64,000 nt of DNA from Streptomyces sp. YIM 130001 (GTDB lineage Bacteria; Actinomycetota; Actinomycetes; Streptomycetales; Streptomycetaceae). Shown piece after piece: positions 8,590 to 18,375 of this stretch. A model generated the notes under the pieces. It was given only the letters and a program-made list of their open reading frames with translations. It did not search any database and had not been told where the DNA came from. How positions within the stretch are numbered: the stretch's first letter is position 1; each line of letters opens with the position of its first letter. Position numbers and translations under genes: made by a program. The stretch spans positions 62,001 through 126,000 of the forward strand of contig NZ_KZ984548.1 in the NCBI RefSeq assembly GCF_003574445.1, read 5' to 3'.

Positions 8590-10158
8590 ATGCGCATCCG
8601 CAGTGCGATAGCCGGCGCCGCCGCCCTCGGCCTGCTCGCGGCCGGGGCGCCCGGCCTCGCCGCCGCCGAGGACGACCCGGGTCCGGCCCGCTTCTACCAG
8701 CAGAAGATCAAGTGGGGCGCCTGCGATCTGCCGAACGCCCCGAAGGACATGCGGTGCGGAACGGTCACCGTCCCCCTCGACTACGCCGCCCCCGACAAGG
8801 GGACCGTGAAGCTCGCGGTCGGCAGGATCCCGGCCTCCACGAAGCCGAAGGGTTCGGTGCTCGTCAACTTCGGCGGACCGGGCGGCCCCGGTGTCTCCGG
8901 CATCGCCGACCTCGCCAAACCGCTCGGCGACCTCACCGACACCTACGACGTGGTGGGCTTCGACCCGCGTGGTGTCGGCCAGAGTTCCCCGGTCACCTGC
9001 GGAGACGGCGAGGGCCTGCCGGAGCCCACCGAGAACGGGGTCCGCGCGGAGATCGCGTACCTGCGCAAGGCGTACGAGCAGTGCAAGAAGCTCTCCGGCC
9101 CGGTCCTCGAGCACATGGGCACGGTGAACGTCTCCCGCGACATGGACATCATGCGCGCCGCACTCGGCGACAAGAAGCTCACCTACCTGGGCTTCTCCTA
9201 CGGCACCCGGCTCGGCGCCGTCTACGCGGCGCAGTTCCCGAAGAAGGTCCACCGGATGGCGCTGGACGGTGTGGACACCCTCGTCGAGCCGCTCGCCGAG
9301 CAGGGCCTGATCAGTGCCGAGGGCCAGCAGACCGCGCTCGACGACTTCATCACCTGGTGCACCGGCAACGCGGGCTGTGTGCTCGGCGACGACGCCCGCA
9401 CGGCCCGCGAGGGCATGGACGAACTGGTCCGGGGGCTCGACGACAAGCCCCTGGAGACCGCCGACGGACTGCAGTTCAGCGGCGACGACCTGGTGAACTC
9501 GATCGGTGCCGCCCTCTACCAGCGCGCACTGTGGCCCTATCTCTCGCAGGCGCTCGGCGCCCTCGGCAGCGACGGCGACCCGATGCCCCTGCTCCGCCTC
9601 ACCGGTTCCGTACCGACGGGCCAGGGCCAGGGCCAGGGTCAGGGCCTGGGACATCCGGCGGGCCGGACGCCGGCCCCGCGGCTCGCGCCGGGCAAGATCC
9701 CCTCCGACAACGAGACGACCGCGCTCGTCGCGGTGAACTGCGCCGACGACCCCGACCGTCCGTCCGTCGCCCAGCTCGAGGCCGAGGAGAAGTCGGGCAA
9801 GCTCCTGAAGGAGTACACGGCGGCCTCGCCCGTCTTCGGCCCGTCCCGACTGCAGAGCGTGATCAGCTGCGCCGGCCTGCCCAAGGGCACCGACTTCATC
9901 CGCAAGATCCACAACGTGGATACGCCGAAGATCGTCCTCGTCGGTACGCGCGGCGACCCGGCGACCCCGTACCGGTGGACCGAGGAGACCGCCGGACGCC
10001 TCGGCGGCTCCGCCGTCGTCATCGACAACCGGGGGGAGGGCCACACCGGCTACATGTCGTCGAAATGCGTGCACCAGAAGGTCGACGACTATCTGATGTA
10101 CGGCAATGTGCCGCGTACCGGGGCATCCTGCGGGGCGGACGAGGAATCGGATTCCTAG
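8590..10158 (+). CDS. Secreted alpha/beta-hydrolase, tripeptidyl-aminopeptidase-like
   Basis: A 522-residue exported hydrolase. A Sec-type signal peptide covers about residues 1-26 and ends in GLAAAED. The serine nucleophile is S203 in GFSYGTRLG, the acid D456 in GTRGDPATPY and the base H485 in GEGHTGYM, with the oxyanion region GGPGGPG near residue 97. This matches the Streptomyces SlpD/SlpE and Tap-type aminopeptidases, which release N-terminal peptides outside the cell. A short Gly-Gln repeat (GQGQGQGQG, residues about 345-353) is an unusual lid insertion. RBS GGAGG precedes ATG 8590. A second protein of this class is encoded at 33493-35010. Confidence 0.88.
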   Translation: MRIRSAIAGAAALGLLAAGAPGLAAAEDDPGPARFYQQKIKWGACDLPNAPKDMRCGTVTVPLDYAAPDKGTVKLAVGRIPASTKPKGSVLVNFGGPGGPGVSGIADLAKPLGDLTDTYDVVGFDPRGVGQSSPVTCGDGEGLPEPTENGVRAEIAYLRKAYEQCKKLSGPVLEHMGTVNVSRDMDIMRAALGDKKLTYLGFSYGTRLGAVYAAQFPKKVHRMALDGVDTLVEPLAEQGLISAEGQQTALDDFITWCTGNAGCVLGDDARTAREGMDELVRGLDDKPLETADGLQFSGDDLVNSIGAALYQRALWPYLSQALGALGSDGDPMPLLRLTGSVPTGQGQGQGQGLGHPAGRTPAPRLAPGKIPSDNETTALVAVNCADDPDRPSVAQLEAEEKSGKLLKEYTAASPVFGPSRLQSVISCAGLPKGTDFIRKIHNVDTPKIVLVGTRGDPATPYRWTEETAGRLGGSAVVIDNRGEGHTGYMSSKCVHQKVDDYLMYGNVPRTGASCGADEESDS

Positions 10159-10174
10159 AAGGCACTCATCGCGT

Positions 10175-10193
10175 TGTCGCGCCGCCGGCGACA
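10175..10193 (+). terminator. Weak hairpin after the peptidase gene
   Basis: TGTCGC and GCGACA form perfect 6-bp arms with a 7-nt loop, 17 nt after the stop. There is no T tract. Termination may rest on the stronger hairpin at 10329-10366. Confidence 0.35.
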
Positions 10194-10328
10194 CGTCCGA
10201 TCCGTCCGGTTTCCGCGCGTCCGAGAAACCGGAAGTTCACCCTCCGTCCGCATGGCCTTTCCGTGCCGACTTCTCCACGGGTCACGGGAAAGCGGGATGT
10301 ACGGATACGGGCGTACGGATACAAAGGC

Positions 10329-10366
10329 AGGAGCCCCGCCCCAGCCTGAGCGGGGGAGGGGCTCCT
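10329..10366. terminator. Bidirectional terminator between peptidase and cold-shock genes
   Basis: AGGAGCCCCGCCCC (10329-10342) pairs with GGGGAGGGGCTCCT (10353-10366) over 14 positions with one mismatch. It lies between two convergent genes, so it can serve both strands. Confidence 0.8.
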
Positions 10367-10419
10367 TGGGTACTGCTATCCGTTCCGGATCAGAGAACCG
10401 GCCAGGCCGGTTTTCCGGT

Positions 10420-10623
10420 TCAGGCCGGGGTGACGTTCTCCGCCTGCGGGCCCTTCGGACCCTGCGTGACGTCGAAGGTCACGGCCTGGTTCTCCTCGAG
10501 GGAGCGGAAGCCGGATGCGTTGATCGCGGAGTAGTGGACAAAGACATCCGGGCCGCCGCCTTCCTGGGCGATGAAGCCGAAGCCCTTTTCAGCGTTGAAC
10601 CACTTCACGGTTCCGGTAGCCAT
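10420..10623 (-). CDS. cspA: Cold-shock protein (CspA family)
   Basis: A 67-residue single cold-shock domain, the standard length, beginning [21 protein letters not shown]1 (KGFGFI) and RNP2 (VFVHYS) are intact. It binds single-stranded RNA/DNA and acts as an RNA chaperone. The open frame extends upstream, but ATG 10623 with GGAGG at 5-6 nt is the family start. The preceding 110 nt are an untranslated leader. Streptomycetes carry several paralogues, so the exact member is not assigned. Confidence 0.95.
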   Translation of the reverse strand: MATGTVKWFNAEKGFGFIAQEGGGPDVFVHYSAINASGFRSLEENQAVTFDVTQGPKGPQAENVTPA

Positions 10624-10707
10624 AAAGCCCTCCTTGGGCCAAAGGGTTGTCCCTGCTCCAGAACCTGCACGCGTGTCAAGCACATTCGTAAAAGTCTGAA
10701 AACGACG

Positions 10708-10764
10708 AGAGCCTGCGGTCACATGCTCCGCAGGCTCTGTACTGCAAGGGAAACCAAACTGCAA
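10708..10764 (-). promoter_or_regulatory. Promoter of the cold-shock gene overlapping an 11-bp perfect palindrome
   Basis: On the minus strand, TTGCAG (10764-10759) and TACAGA (10741-10736) are separated by exactly 17 nt, a good sigma-70-type match. An inverted repeat AGAGCCTGCGG/CCGCAGGCTCT (10708-10718 and 10728-10738, 9-nt loop) overlaps the -10 element and the predicted start point. Confidence 0.5.
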
Positions 10765-10906
10765 CTTGCGGTGAGCCTAGCACGCAGTCACTGGAAAGGG
10801 ATAGGGGGCAAGATCACTTCACCCGGAAGCTTGAAGGTCGCACCGAAAGCCCTGGCCAAGCGACTGTTCGGTACCCCGAGGTCGCATCCCCCGGAGAAGG
10901 GGCTAG

Positions 10907-11767
<861 letters not shown>

Positions 11768-11864
11768 CGGGCGGTCCCGGACATTCCCGGCCGACCACCC
11801 CGTGATCCCCTGCCGTACAGCGCCTACCCTCCCTGTACGTGCAGTTCCAGGGGGAGGCCACGCC

Positions 11865-13709
11865 ATGCAGCCGCTCGAAGCCGGCGAACCGACCGTCATC
11901 GGTCCCTACCGGCTGCTCGGCCGGCTCGGCGCGGGCGGCATGGGACGCGTCTACCTGGGCCGCAGCAGCGGTGGACGCACGGTCGCGGTCAAGGTCGTAC
12001 ACCCGCACTTCGCGCTCGACGAGGAGTTCCGGGAACGCTTCCGGCGCGAGGTCGAGGCCGCTCGCCGGGTCGGCGGGGCCTGGACGGCGCCGGTCCTCGA
12101 CGCGGACCCGGAGGCCTCGGTGCCCTGGGCCGCCACCGGATACGTCGCCGGCCCCGCGCTGTCCCGGGCGGTGGGTGAGCGCGGACTGCTTCCCGCGCTG
12201 CCCGAGCATTCGGTACGGGTGCTCGGGGCGGGGCTCGGTGAGTCGCTCGCCGCGGTGCACGGGCTCGGCCTGGTGCACCGCGATGTGAAGCCGTCCAACG
12301 TCCTGCTCTCCCTCGACGGCCCGCGCCTGATCGACTTCGGAATCGCCCGGGCCGTCGACGGGACGGCCTCGCTCACCTCGACCGGCGTCTCCATCGGCTC
12401 GCCCGGCTACATGTCGCCCGAGCAGATCCTCGGCAAGGGCGTGACCGGGGCGGCCGACGTCTTCTCACTGGGCGCCGTACTCGCCTACGCGGCCACGGGA
12501 GGGGCGCCGTTCGCCGGTGACTCGTCGGCCGCGCTGCTCTACAAGGTCGTCCACGAGGAGCCCGAACTCGCCCTGCCCGACGGTGATCTGCACACCCTGA
12601 TCGCCGCCTGCCTCGCCAAGAATCCGGCGGACCGGCCCACTCCGCAGGAGCTGGCGGCCCGGCTCGCCCCCGACGGCGCCGCCGCGCTCGCCGCCCCCGG
12701 CTGGCTGCCGGCGCCGTTGGTGGAGCAGGTGAGCCGCAGCGCGGTCAGCCTGCTCGACCTGGAGGCGACGGGCGAGGCGCCGTCGGGTCCGGTGCCGTTC
12801 ACCAACGCGTCCGTCGCCGGAGGAACCGATGGCGGTACGGGCGCTCCCGGGCCAGGACCGGGAGCTGCCGGGCCGACGGGCGGGGCCGCGTCAGCCGGTG
12901 ACGTGGCCGCTGCTGAGGCCGGCGGGACGTTCGGTCCTCCCGACCCGTCGTACGCAGGCGGCCTGCCCGCGAGTACGCCCGCCACGGGGGATCACCCGCG
13001 GACGGAGGGCGCGCCGGCCGCCGCCCACGGGCAGCACGGCGTGGCGACACAGACCGGTCCCGGGAAGCTGTCCGTCTCCGTCGCGGCAGGATCCGCCCGG
13101 GACGCCGACGGCCGTGGCCGGAAGGTGAGTTGCACGGTCGCGCTCGCCGTCGCCGGTGCGCTCGCCGCCGTCACCCTCGGATCGGCCTTCATGTTCGACC
13201 TGCTGCCCGGCGGCGGCGGGGGAGGGAACGAGAACGCCGGTGGCGCGCCGAGCGACGGGGCCTCCGCCCATCCCTCGGACGGTCCCAGCGACGGTGGCTC
13301 CTCGGGCGGCCCGGACGCGACCACGAGTCCCGACGAGGGCGGGCCGGGACCGATCCCCAAGACGTATCTGGGGACTTGGGAGGGCAGGGCGACCGCGGAC
13401 GCCCTGGGCAGGAAACTCCCCGCGGGCACCATGAAGGTGGTCGTGAAGCAGGGGAAGAAGGGCGAGGAGATCGGCACCGCCGCGATGACGGACGAACTCG
13501 GCGCCAGTACCTGTACCGACATCCTCGAGCTCACGTCCGTCTCGGAGAAGCGGCTCGTCGCCAAGGCCGTCCCCGCGGACAAGGACGACGCCCGCTGCTC
13601 CTCGAACACCGGCACCGTCACGCTCACCGCCCGCGGCGACGGTCTGACCTACGCCCTGAAGGACCCGAAGGCCGGCAACCCCACGGCCCGCCTGGCCAAG
13701 CCGAACTGA
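11865..13709 (+). CDS. Membrane-anchored PknB-type Ser/Thr protein kinase
   Basis: A 614-residue Hanks-type kinase. The N-terminal catalytic domain has the Gly loop LGAGGMGRVY (21-30), the VAVK lysine (K43), HRDVKPSN (catalytic Asp about 141), DFG (about 157) and GSPGYMSPEQ. A Pro/Gly/Ala-rich linker follows, then one transmembrane helix (about 425-445) and an extracellular Gly/Ser-rich segment before a small C-terminal domain of about 110 residues (TYLGTWEGRATADALG) that could sense a ligand. There are no PASTA repeats. The frame opens at 11802, but ATG 11865 behind GGGGGAGG is the likely start. Confidence 0.92.
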   Translation: MQPLEAGEPTVIGPYRLLGRLGAGGMGRVYLGRSSGGRTVAVKVVHPHFALDEEFRERFRREVEAARRVGGAWTAPVLDADPEASVPWAATGYVAGPALSRAVGERGLLPALPEHSVRVLGAGLGESLAAVHGLGLVHRDVKPSNVLLSLDGPRLIDFGIARAVDGTASLTSTGVSIGSPGYMSPEQILGKGVTGAADVFSLGAVLAYAATGGAPFAGDSSAALLYKVVHEEPELALPDGDLHTLIAACLAKNPADRPTPQELAARLAPDGAAALAAPGWLPAPLVEQVSRSAVSLLDLEATGEAPSGPVPFTNASVAGGTDGGTGAPGPGPGAAGPTGGAASAGDVAAAEAGGTFGPPDPSYAGGLPASTPATGDHPRTEGAPAAAHGQHGVATQTGPGKLSVSVAAGSARDADGRGRKVSCTVALAVAGALAAVTLGSAFMFDLLPGGGGGGNENAGGAPSDGASAHPSDGPSDGGSSGGPDATTSPDEGGPGPIPKTYLGTWEGRATADALGRKLPAGTMKVVVKQGKKGEEIGTAAMTDELGASTCTDILELTSVSEKRLVAKAVPADKDDARCSSNTGTVTLTARGDGLTYALKDPKAGNPTARLAKPN

Positions 13710-13836
13710 CGGCGGGGCCGCCGCGGGCGTGCGGTCAGTGTGGGGCCGAGGCGAGCCAAGTCCGCCAGGTGTGACGGGTGTTCGGCACTCCGGGGTGGTC
13801 CAGCATCCAGAGCACGTACCCCGCGTGCCGGCGCGA

Positions 13837-15921
13837 CTAGTCCTGTTCCGAGCGGAGTGCGGCCTCGAGCCCGCGGCGCAGGTCCGTGCAGTCGACGGCA
13901 CGGGCGATGCGTACGTACTGGTGGTCCTTGCAGCGGTACGGGCGGCCGACGACCGTCTCGACCAGGACGGCGAGCCGCGCGGCGACCGGCTCGGCGTGAT
14001 GCGTCACGGCGAGGTCCTTGAGCAGGCGCTCCTTCGTGCCCCAGGCCTTGGCCAGCTGCGTCCACTCCCGCGGGTGCTTCGCCTCCCACTCCAGGAAGCA
14101 CAGTGCGTACGGCAGCCCGGGCCAGCGCGTGATGTCGGTGCCGGGCGGGCGGTCCCAGAGCCCGTCGGGCAGTGAACGGCTCCTGGCCTCGGCGTACTTG
14201 ACGCTCGCCCGGGTCAGGTCCGGCTCCCGGTACCGCCTGCTCGAACCCGGCGGGGACTTCCGGCGCCACATGCCGTTGAGCTCGTCGAGTGTGTCCTGGA
14301 TGTCTCTGCGGGTGTCGGCGAGGCGGGTCAGAGCGGCGGCTCGTACCGCCGGATCGTCTGCTGTCAGGCCGTGCGTCCAGCCCAGTCGGTCGTGCCACTG
14401 AGCGGCTTCGTCGACACCGGTGTCCGTCCCCGCGTCCGATTCCCGTTTCCCTGCCACCCGCCGAGTGTCCGCCAGATCGCGTGCGGAGGGGAGGCGGTGG
14501 GGGAAGCGATGTGCCCTCAGCAGGCGGCTGCGGTTGCGGTGTCCTCGGGACATGCCCGTCGTCGCGGTGGCGACGAACACCAGCGCCGAGACGGCGGTGG
14601 CGACGGCGAGACCGTCCGGGGACGGTGTGCTGAACGACGGGGAGGCCTCGGCCTCCGGGTCGACGATGACCCGGACCGGGTCGCCCGGCTCGTAGTCGTG
14701 GCACTGGGAGACGCGTTGCGCGAGCGGTTTCCCGTCCTCGTCGCGTACGCCGCAGCTGGGCGAGCCCTTGCCACGCGGTTTGCGGACGTCGGTCACCACG
14801 CCGTCGACCCACACGCCGCGGTCCGCCAGGATCCGGGCCTCGCTCGCGGCGAAGCCGAATCCGGCCAGGCAGATGGCGGCGATCAGGGCGGGGACCGCGT
14901 ACCGGGGCCGATAGTCGTACGCGCCGATGGCGATCACCAGGGCGAGAGCGATCACCGCGCCGGCGACCAGGACCACCACTCCCGCGATGCCGGAGGCCGC
15001 GACCGCGGTCAGGGCGGCCACGAGCGTGGACCCGCAGGTCACGGCCCAGGCCGGGGTTCGGATCGTGAACCGGGCCAGCCGTGTGCGGGGGTCGCGCAGG
15101 GACGCCGTACCGAGCGGTTTCGTGCCACGCGCGCTCGGTGATCGCGGCGACAGGTGCTCGGCCCCCGGGATCTCGTCGATGCCGGTGAACCGGACCCGTT
15201 GGGCCAGTCGGCATGCCTTCCACCCGCCCCGCGCCGCCGCGGCGAGCAGGACGAGCCCGAGCCCGCCGAATCCCACGGAGTGCAGGGCTCGGTCGTTCCC
15301 GGCGCCGCGTGACACCAGGACCAGGCCGAACAGTACGGCGACGGCGGCGGCGCACATCCACAGGATCCGCAGGCCGTAGCGGCCGGACGCCCGCGGGGCG
15401 TGGTCGGGGTCGTGTGCGACCGGGGTCGCGGTGACGGCCGGGTGCTGGTGCCAGGCGGCCCAGGTGTGCAGGAGGCGTTGCCGGTGCCGGCGGGGTTCCC
15501 GGCCGCGTACGAGAGCGAACGCGCAGCCCACGGCGGCGAGCACGCCGACGATCGCGGCGAACACGGCCCGCGCCGGGTCGCCTCCTTCGCGCGTCAGATC
15601 GTCCACCGTGCCGATGAGACAGACCCAGACCGTGCCCACCGCCAGGGCGAGCAGCGTGCCGGAGACCAGCCGGACCGGCGCAAGGTCCTTGCCGACCAGG
15701 ACGCGCAAGGCCTCGGCCCGCAGCGCGAGCAGTTCGTGGCGCGACGTGGGCGCGAACGGGCGGGCTTGGGTGCCGTACGCGGAAGGCCCGGTGTCGTATG
15801 GGGAAGGCCCGGTTCCGTACGCGGCGGGCGGGGTGCCGTACGGCGATGGTGCGGCGGCGTACGGGAGTTCCGGTGGGAAGGGCGGCAGGGGCGAGCGGGC
15901 GTTCGGCGAACTCGTCGTCAT
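13837..15921 (-). CDS. Large membrane protein with Pro/Tyr-rich N-terminus and DUF3592-like segment
   Basis: A 694-residue protein of unknown function. Residues about 10-55 are a low-complexity cytoplasmic stretch with repeated PYGT/AYGT units. At least six hydrophobic helices follow in three pairs. Between the last pairs, an extracytoplasmic segment with two cysteines (SCGVRDEDG, SQCHDYEPGDPVRVIVDP) resembles the DUF3592 beta-rich domain. The C-terminal 200 residues are soluble, basic and helical. ATG 15921 (MTTSSPNARSP) follows AAGGGG. The frame continues upstream to 16431 but overlaps the next divergent gene. It is convergent with the kinase gene. No enzymatic motif is seen. Confidence 0.8.
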   Translation of the reverse strand: MTTSSPNARSPLPPFPPELPYAAAPSPYGTPPAAYGTGPSPYDTGPSAYGTQARPFAPTSRHELLALRAEALRVLVGKDLAPVRLVSGTLLALAVGTVWVCLIGTVDDLTREGGDPARAVFAAIVGVLAAVGCAFALVRGREPRRHRQRLLHTWAAWHQHPAVTATPVAHDPDHAPRASGRYGLRILWMCAAAVAVLFGLVLVSRGAGNDRALHSVGFGGLGLVLLAAAARGGWKACRLAQRVRFTGIDEIPGAEHLSPRSPSARGTKPLGTASLRDPRTRLARFTIRTPAWAVTCGSTLVAALTAVAASGIAGVVVLVAGAVIALALVIAIGAYDYRPRYAVPALIAAICLAGFGFAASEARILADRGVWVDGVVTDVRKPRGKGSPSCGVRDEDGKPLAQRVSQCHDYEPGDPVRVIVDPEAEASPSFSTPSPDGLAVATAVSALVFVATATTGMSRGHRNRSRLLRAHRFPHRLPSARDLADTRRVAGKRESDAGTDTGVDEAAQWHDRLGWTHGLTADDPAVRAAALTRLADTRRDIQDTLDELNGMWRRKSPPGSSRRYREPDLTRASVKYAEARSRSLPDGLWDRPPGTDITRWPGLPYALCFLEWEAKHPREWTQLAKAWGTKERLLKDLAVTHHAEPVAARLAVLVETVVGRPYRCKDHQYVRIARAVDCTDLRRGLEAALRSEQD

Positions 15922-15994
15922 CGTCTGCCCCTTCTCACGCCGGCTGCCGGCGCCGTTCTTGTGCCCCACCCTCCGGCGGCCCGCCCCGTACAGC

Positions 15995-16025
15995 GTGACT
16001 GGCCGGATCATGACACATCTAGGAT
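15995..16025 (+). promoter_or_regulatory. Promoter suggesting a leaderless transcript
   Basis: TAGGAT (16020-16025) is a good -10 element, with GTGACT (15995-16000) upstream. Predicted initiation falls at or within a few bases of the ATG at 16034, and no ribosome site is visible, so the next gene may be leaderless. Confidence 0.45.
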
Positions 16026-16033
16026 GACCGCTC

Positions 16034-17005
16034 ATGTGGCCAGGACAGCAGTCGCCCTCGGGGCAGCCGAACTCCCATGACGGGCACGCCGATCCGGCCG
16101 CTCCCGGACAGCCAGGACCCTCCGCCGCCGGCTGGGGGCCCGCACCCGGCGGCATGGGCGCACCCGAGCCGCCCCGCCGTCCCCGCAATCGGACCACCAT
16201 CGCCGTCGTGGCCGCCGCCACGGCAGTCGTCCTCGCGGCCGGAGCCACCGGATTCCTGGTCCTCCGCGGCAACGACGGGGACACCGAGCAGGACGCGAAA
16301 CCCGCCGCGAAGGCATCGTCGAAAGCCTCACCGGACACCGACGACCCGGACCGCTCCGCGTCCAACGGCGGCGGATCCGGCCCCCTGATCCCCGGCTGGA
16401 AGACCGTGGTCAACGCCAAGAAGGGCGTCACCTTCGACGTCCCCGCCTCCTGGGCCCGGCAGTCCCCGGACTGGGTGAGCTACGTCGCCGAGGACGACGA
16501 CCCCGACGAGAAGCCGCTCGTCGCGATGATGGCCCCGGCCGTCCTCGAGGAGAAGTGGTGCTCGTCCGACGACGACAAGGACGGCACCCAGGAGGACACC
16601 CCGCTCGCCTCCACCGGCACCACCGGCAACCGGAGTGCCGAGAGCACCGCGGACGCCGCCGAGAGCACCGCGAAGAAGTGGGTGTACGGCGCGTACACCC
16701 AGCCCGACCGCACCCACCTCGACCTCGGCAAGGCCGAGCCGTACCGCACCAAGGCGGGCGTCGAGGGCAGCCTCGCCACCGTCACCTCGTCCGGAGCGCC
16801 GAAGCAGGGAAAGTGCGACAGCGACGGCAAGGCGACGACCTTCGCCTTCGAGAACGCGCAGGGCGACTTCGTCTCCTGGACCCTCATCGGGGTGCACGGA
16901 GTGCCCGACGAGGTGTCCGACGCCACGGTCGCCAAGATCCTCAGCACCGTACGGCTCTTCAAGGAGGGCGACGGGCGGCAGCAGGACGGCGACGGACGGC
17001 AGTGA
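16034..17005 (+). CDS. Membrane-anchored extracytoplasmic protein of unknown function
   Basis: A 323-residue protein with a Pro/Gly-rich cytoplasmic head (about 1-50), one transmembrane helix (TIAVVAAATAVVLAAGATGFLVL, about residues 55-77), an acidic linker and an external domain of about 200 residues (KGVTFDVPASWARQSPDWVS to VAKILSTVRLF). The external domain looks like the beta-rich C-terminal domain found in many streptomycete lipoproteins and in the 863-residue protein at 20288. Two cysteines (EKWCSS and KQGKCDS) could form a disulfide. The C-terminus carries a short DGRQQDGDGRQ repeat. Function is not recognised. Confidence 0.8.
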   Translation: MWPGQQSPSGQPNSHDGHADPAAPGQPGPSAAGWGPAPGGMGAPEPPRRPRNRTTIAVVAAATAVVLAAGATGFLVLRGNDGDTEQDAKPAAKASSKASPDTDDPDRSASNGGGSGPLIPGWKTVVNAKKGVTFDVPASWARQSPDWVSYVAEDDDPDEKPLVAMMAPAVLEEKWCSSDDDKDGTQEDTPLASTGTTGNRSAESTADAAESTAKKWVYGAYTQPDRTHLDLGKAEPYRTKAGVEGSLATVTSSGAPKQGKCDSDGKATTFAFENAQGDFVSWTLIGVHGVPDEVSDATVAKILSTVRLFKEGDGRQQDGDGRQ

Positions 17006-17093
17006 CCGATGCCGCGGGAGGCGCTCCGGTCGGCGGGGCGGGCCTGGCGTACGCTGGATCGGTCGTTGCACACCCCGCTGAAAGGGACATCCG

Positions 17094-18293
17094 GTGACCG
17101 AGAAGGCCGACCTCCAGTCCGTTCTCGACCGCGCCGCCGACGGCGGGCGGATCACACCGGAAGAGGCCCTCGACCTCTACCGCTCGGCGCCGCTGCACGC
17201 CCTGGGCGCGGCGGCCGACGCCGTACGCAGGCGGCGGTACGCGGACACCGTGGACATCGCGACGTACATCATCGAGCGCAACATCAACTACACCAACCTG
17301 TGCGTCACCGCGTGCAAGTTCTGCGCCTTCTACGCCGCGCCCAAGGACACCGAAAAGGGCTGGACCCGCGACCTCGACGACATCCTGCGCCGCTGCGCGG
17401 AGACCGTGGAGCTCGGCGGCACCCAGATCATGTTCCAGGGCGGCCACCACCCGGACTTCGGCGTCGAGTACTACGAGAAGCACTTCTCGGCGATCAAGGA
17501 GGCCTTCCCGGAGCTGGTCATCCACTCCCTCGGCGCCTCCGAGGTCGAGCACATGGCACGGATCTCCGGCGTCTCCGTCGAGGACGCGATCCGGCGGATC
17601 CACGCGGCCGGGCTCGACTCCTTCGCCGGAGCCGGCGCCGAGCTGCTCCCGGCGCGGCCGCGCAAGGCCATCGCCCCGCTCAAGGAGTCCGGTGAGCGCT
17701 GGCTGGAGATCATGGAGATCGCGCACGGCATGGGAGTCGAGTCGACCTCCACGATGCTGATGGGCACCGGCGAGACCAATGCCGAGCGCATCGAGCACCT
17801 GCGCATGATCCGCGACGTACAGGACCGCACCGGTGGCTTCCGCGCCTTCATCCCGTACACGTACCAGCCGGAGAACAACCACCTGAAGGGCAGCACCCAG
17901 GCGACGCTCTTCGAGTACCTGCGGATGATCGCGATCGCCCGCATCTTCCTGGACAACGTCGCGCACATCCAGGGCTCCTGGCTCACCACCGGCAAGGAGG
18001 TGGGCCAACTCTCCCTGCACTACGGCGCGGACGACCTGGGCTCGATCATGCTCGAGGAGAACGTGGTCTCCTCCGCCGGCGCCAAGCACCGCTCCAACCG
18101 CCTCGAGATCATCGACCTGATCCGCAAGGCCGGCCGCGTCCCGGCGCAGCGCGCCACCACCTACGAGCACCTGATGGTGCACGACGACCCGGCGAACGAC
18201 CCGGTCGACGAGCGCGTCGTCTCGCACATGTCGTCCACCGCGATCGACGGCGGCACGGCCCACCCCGAGCTGAAGCTGCTCACCTCCAACTGA
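17094..18293 (+). CDS. mqnC: Cyclic dehypoxanthinyl futalosine synthase (radical SAM)
   Basis: A 399-residue radical-SAM enzyme that cyclises dehypoxanthinyl futalosine in the futalosine menaquinone pathway. The cluster motif C-x3-C-x2-C (C70, C74, C77 in CVTACKFCAFY) binds the 4Fe-4S cluster. Other signatures are GGTQIMFQGGHHPD, the STSTMLMGTGETNAERIEHL segment and GSWLTTGKEVGQLSLHYGADDLG. GTG 17094 has AAAGGGA 8 nt upstream. It is followed by a terminator-like hairpin and a gene for an amidohydrolase-like fragment. Confidence 0.94.
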   Translation: MTEKADLQSVLDRAADGGRITPEEALDLYRSAPLHALGAAADAVRRRRYADTVDIATYIIERNINYTNLCVTACKFCAFYAAPKDTEKGWTRDLDDILRRCAETVELGGTQIMFQGGHHPDFGVEYYEKHFSAIKEAFPELVIHSLGASEVEHMARISGVSVEDAIRRIHAAGLDSFAGAGAELLPARPRKAIAPLKESGERWLEIMEIAHGMGVESTSTMLMGTGETNAERIEHLRMIRDVQDRTGGFRAFIPYTYQPENNHLKGSTQATLFEYLRMIAIARIFLDNVAHIQGSWLTTGKEVGQLSLHYGADDLGSIMLEENVVSSAGAKHRSNRLEIIDLIRKAGRVPAQRATTYEHLMVHDDPANDPVDERVVSHMSSTAIDGGTAHPELKLLTSN

Positions 18294-18299
18294 CGGCGC

Positions 18300-18325
18300 G
18301 GGCCCGGTCGTCACCCACCGGGCCC
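18300..18325 (+). terminator. Hairpin after mqnC
   Basis: Perfect 9-bp arms GGGCCCGGT (18300-18308) and ACCGGGCCC (18317-18325) with an 8-nt loop, 6 nt past the mqnC stop. No T tract. Read-through into the next gene remains possible. Confidence 0.5.
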
Positions 18326-18375
18326 CGCCCGCTCTCCCTTCGACGCGGTCCCGACCGCCCCCAGACGAGGCCGAG

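Noticed and set aside
13649..15361. 570-residue minus-strand frame in another register of the large membrane protein gene
   Set aside because: Arg/Pro-rich shadow. The frame 13837-15921 has helices, sensible codon bias and a ribosome site.
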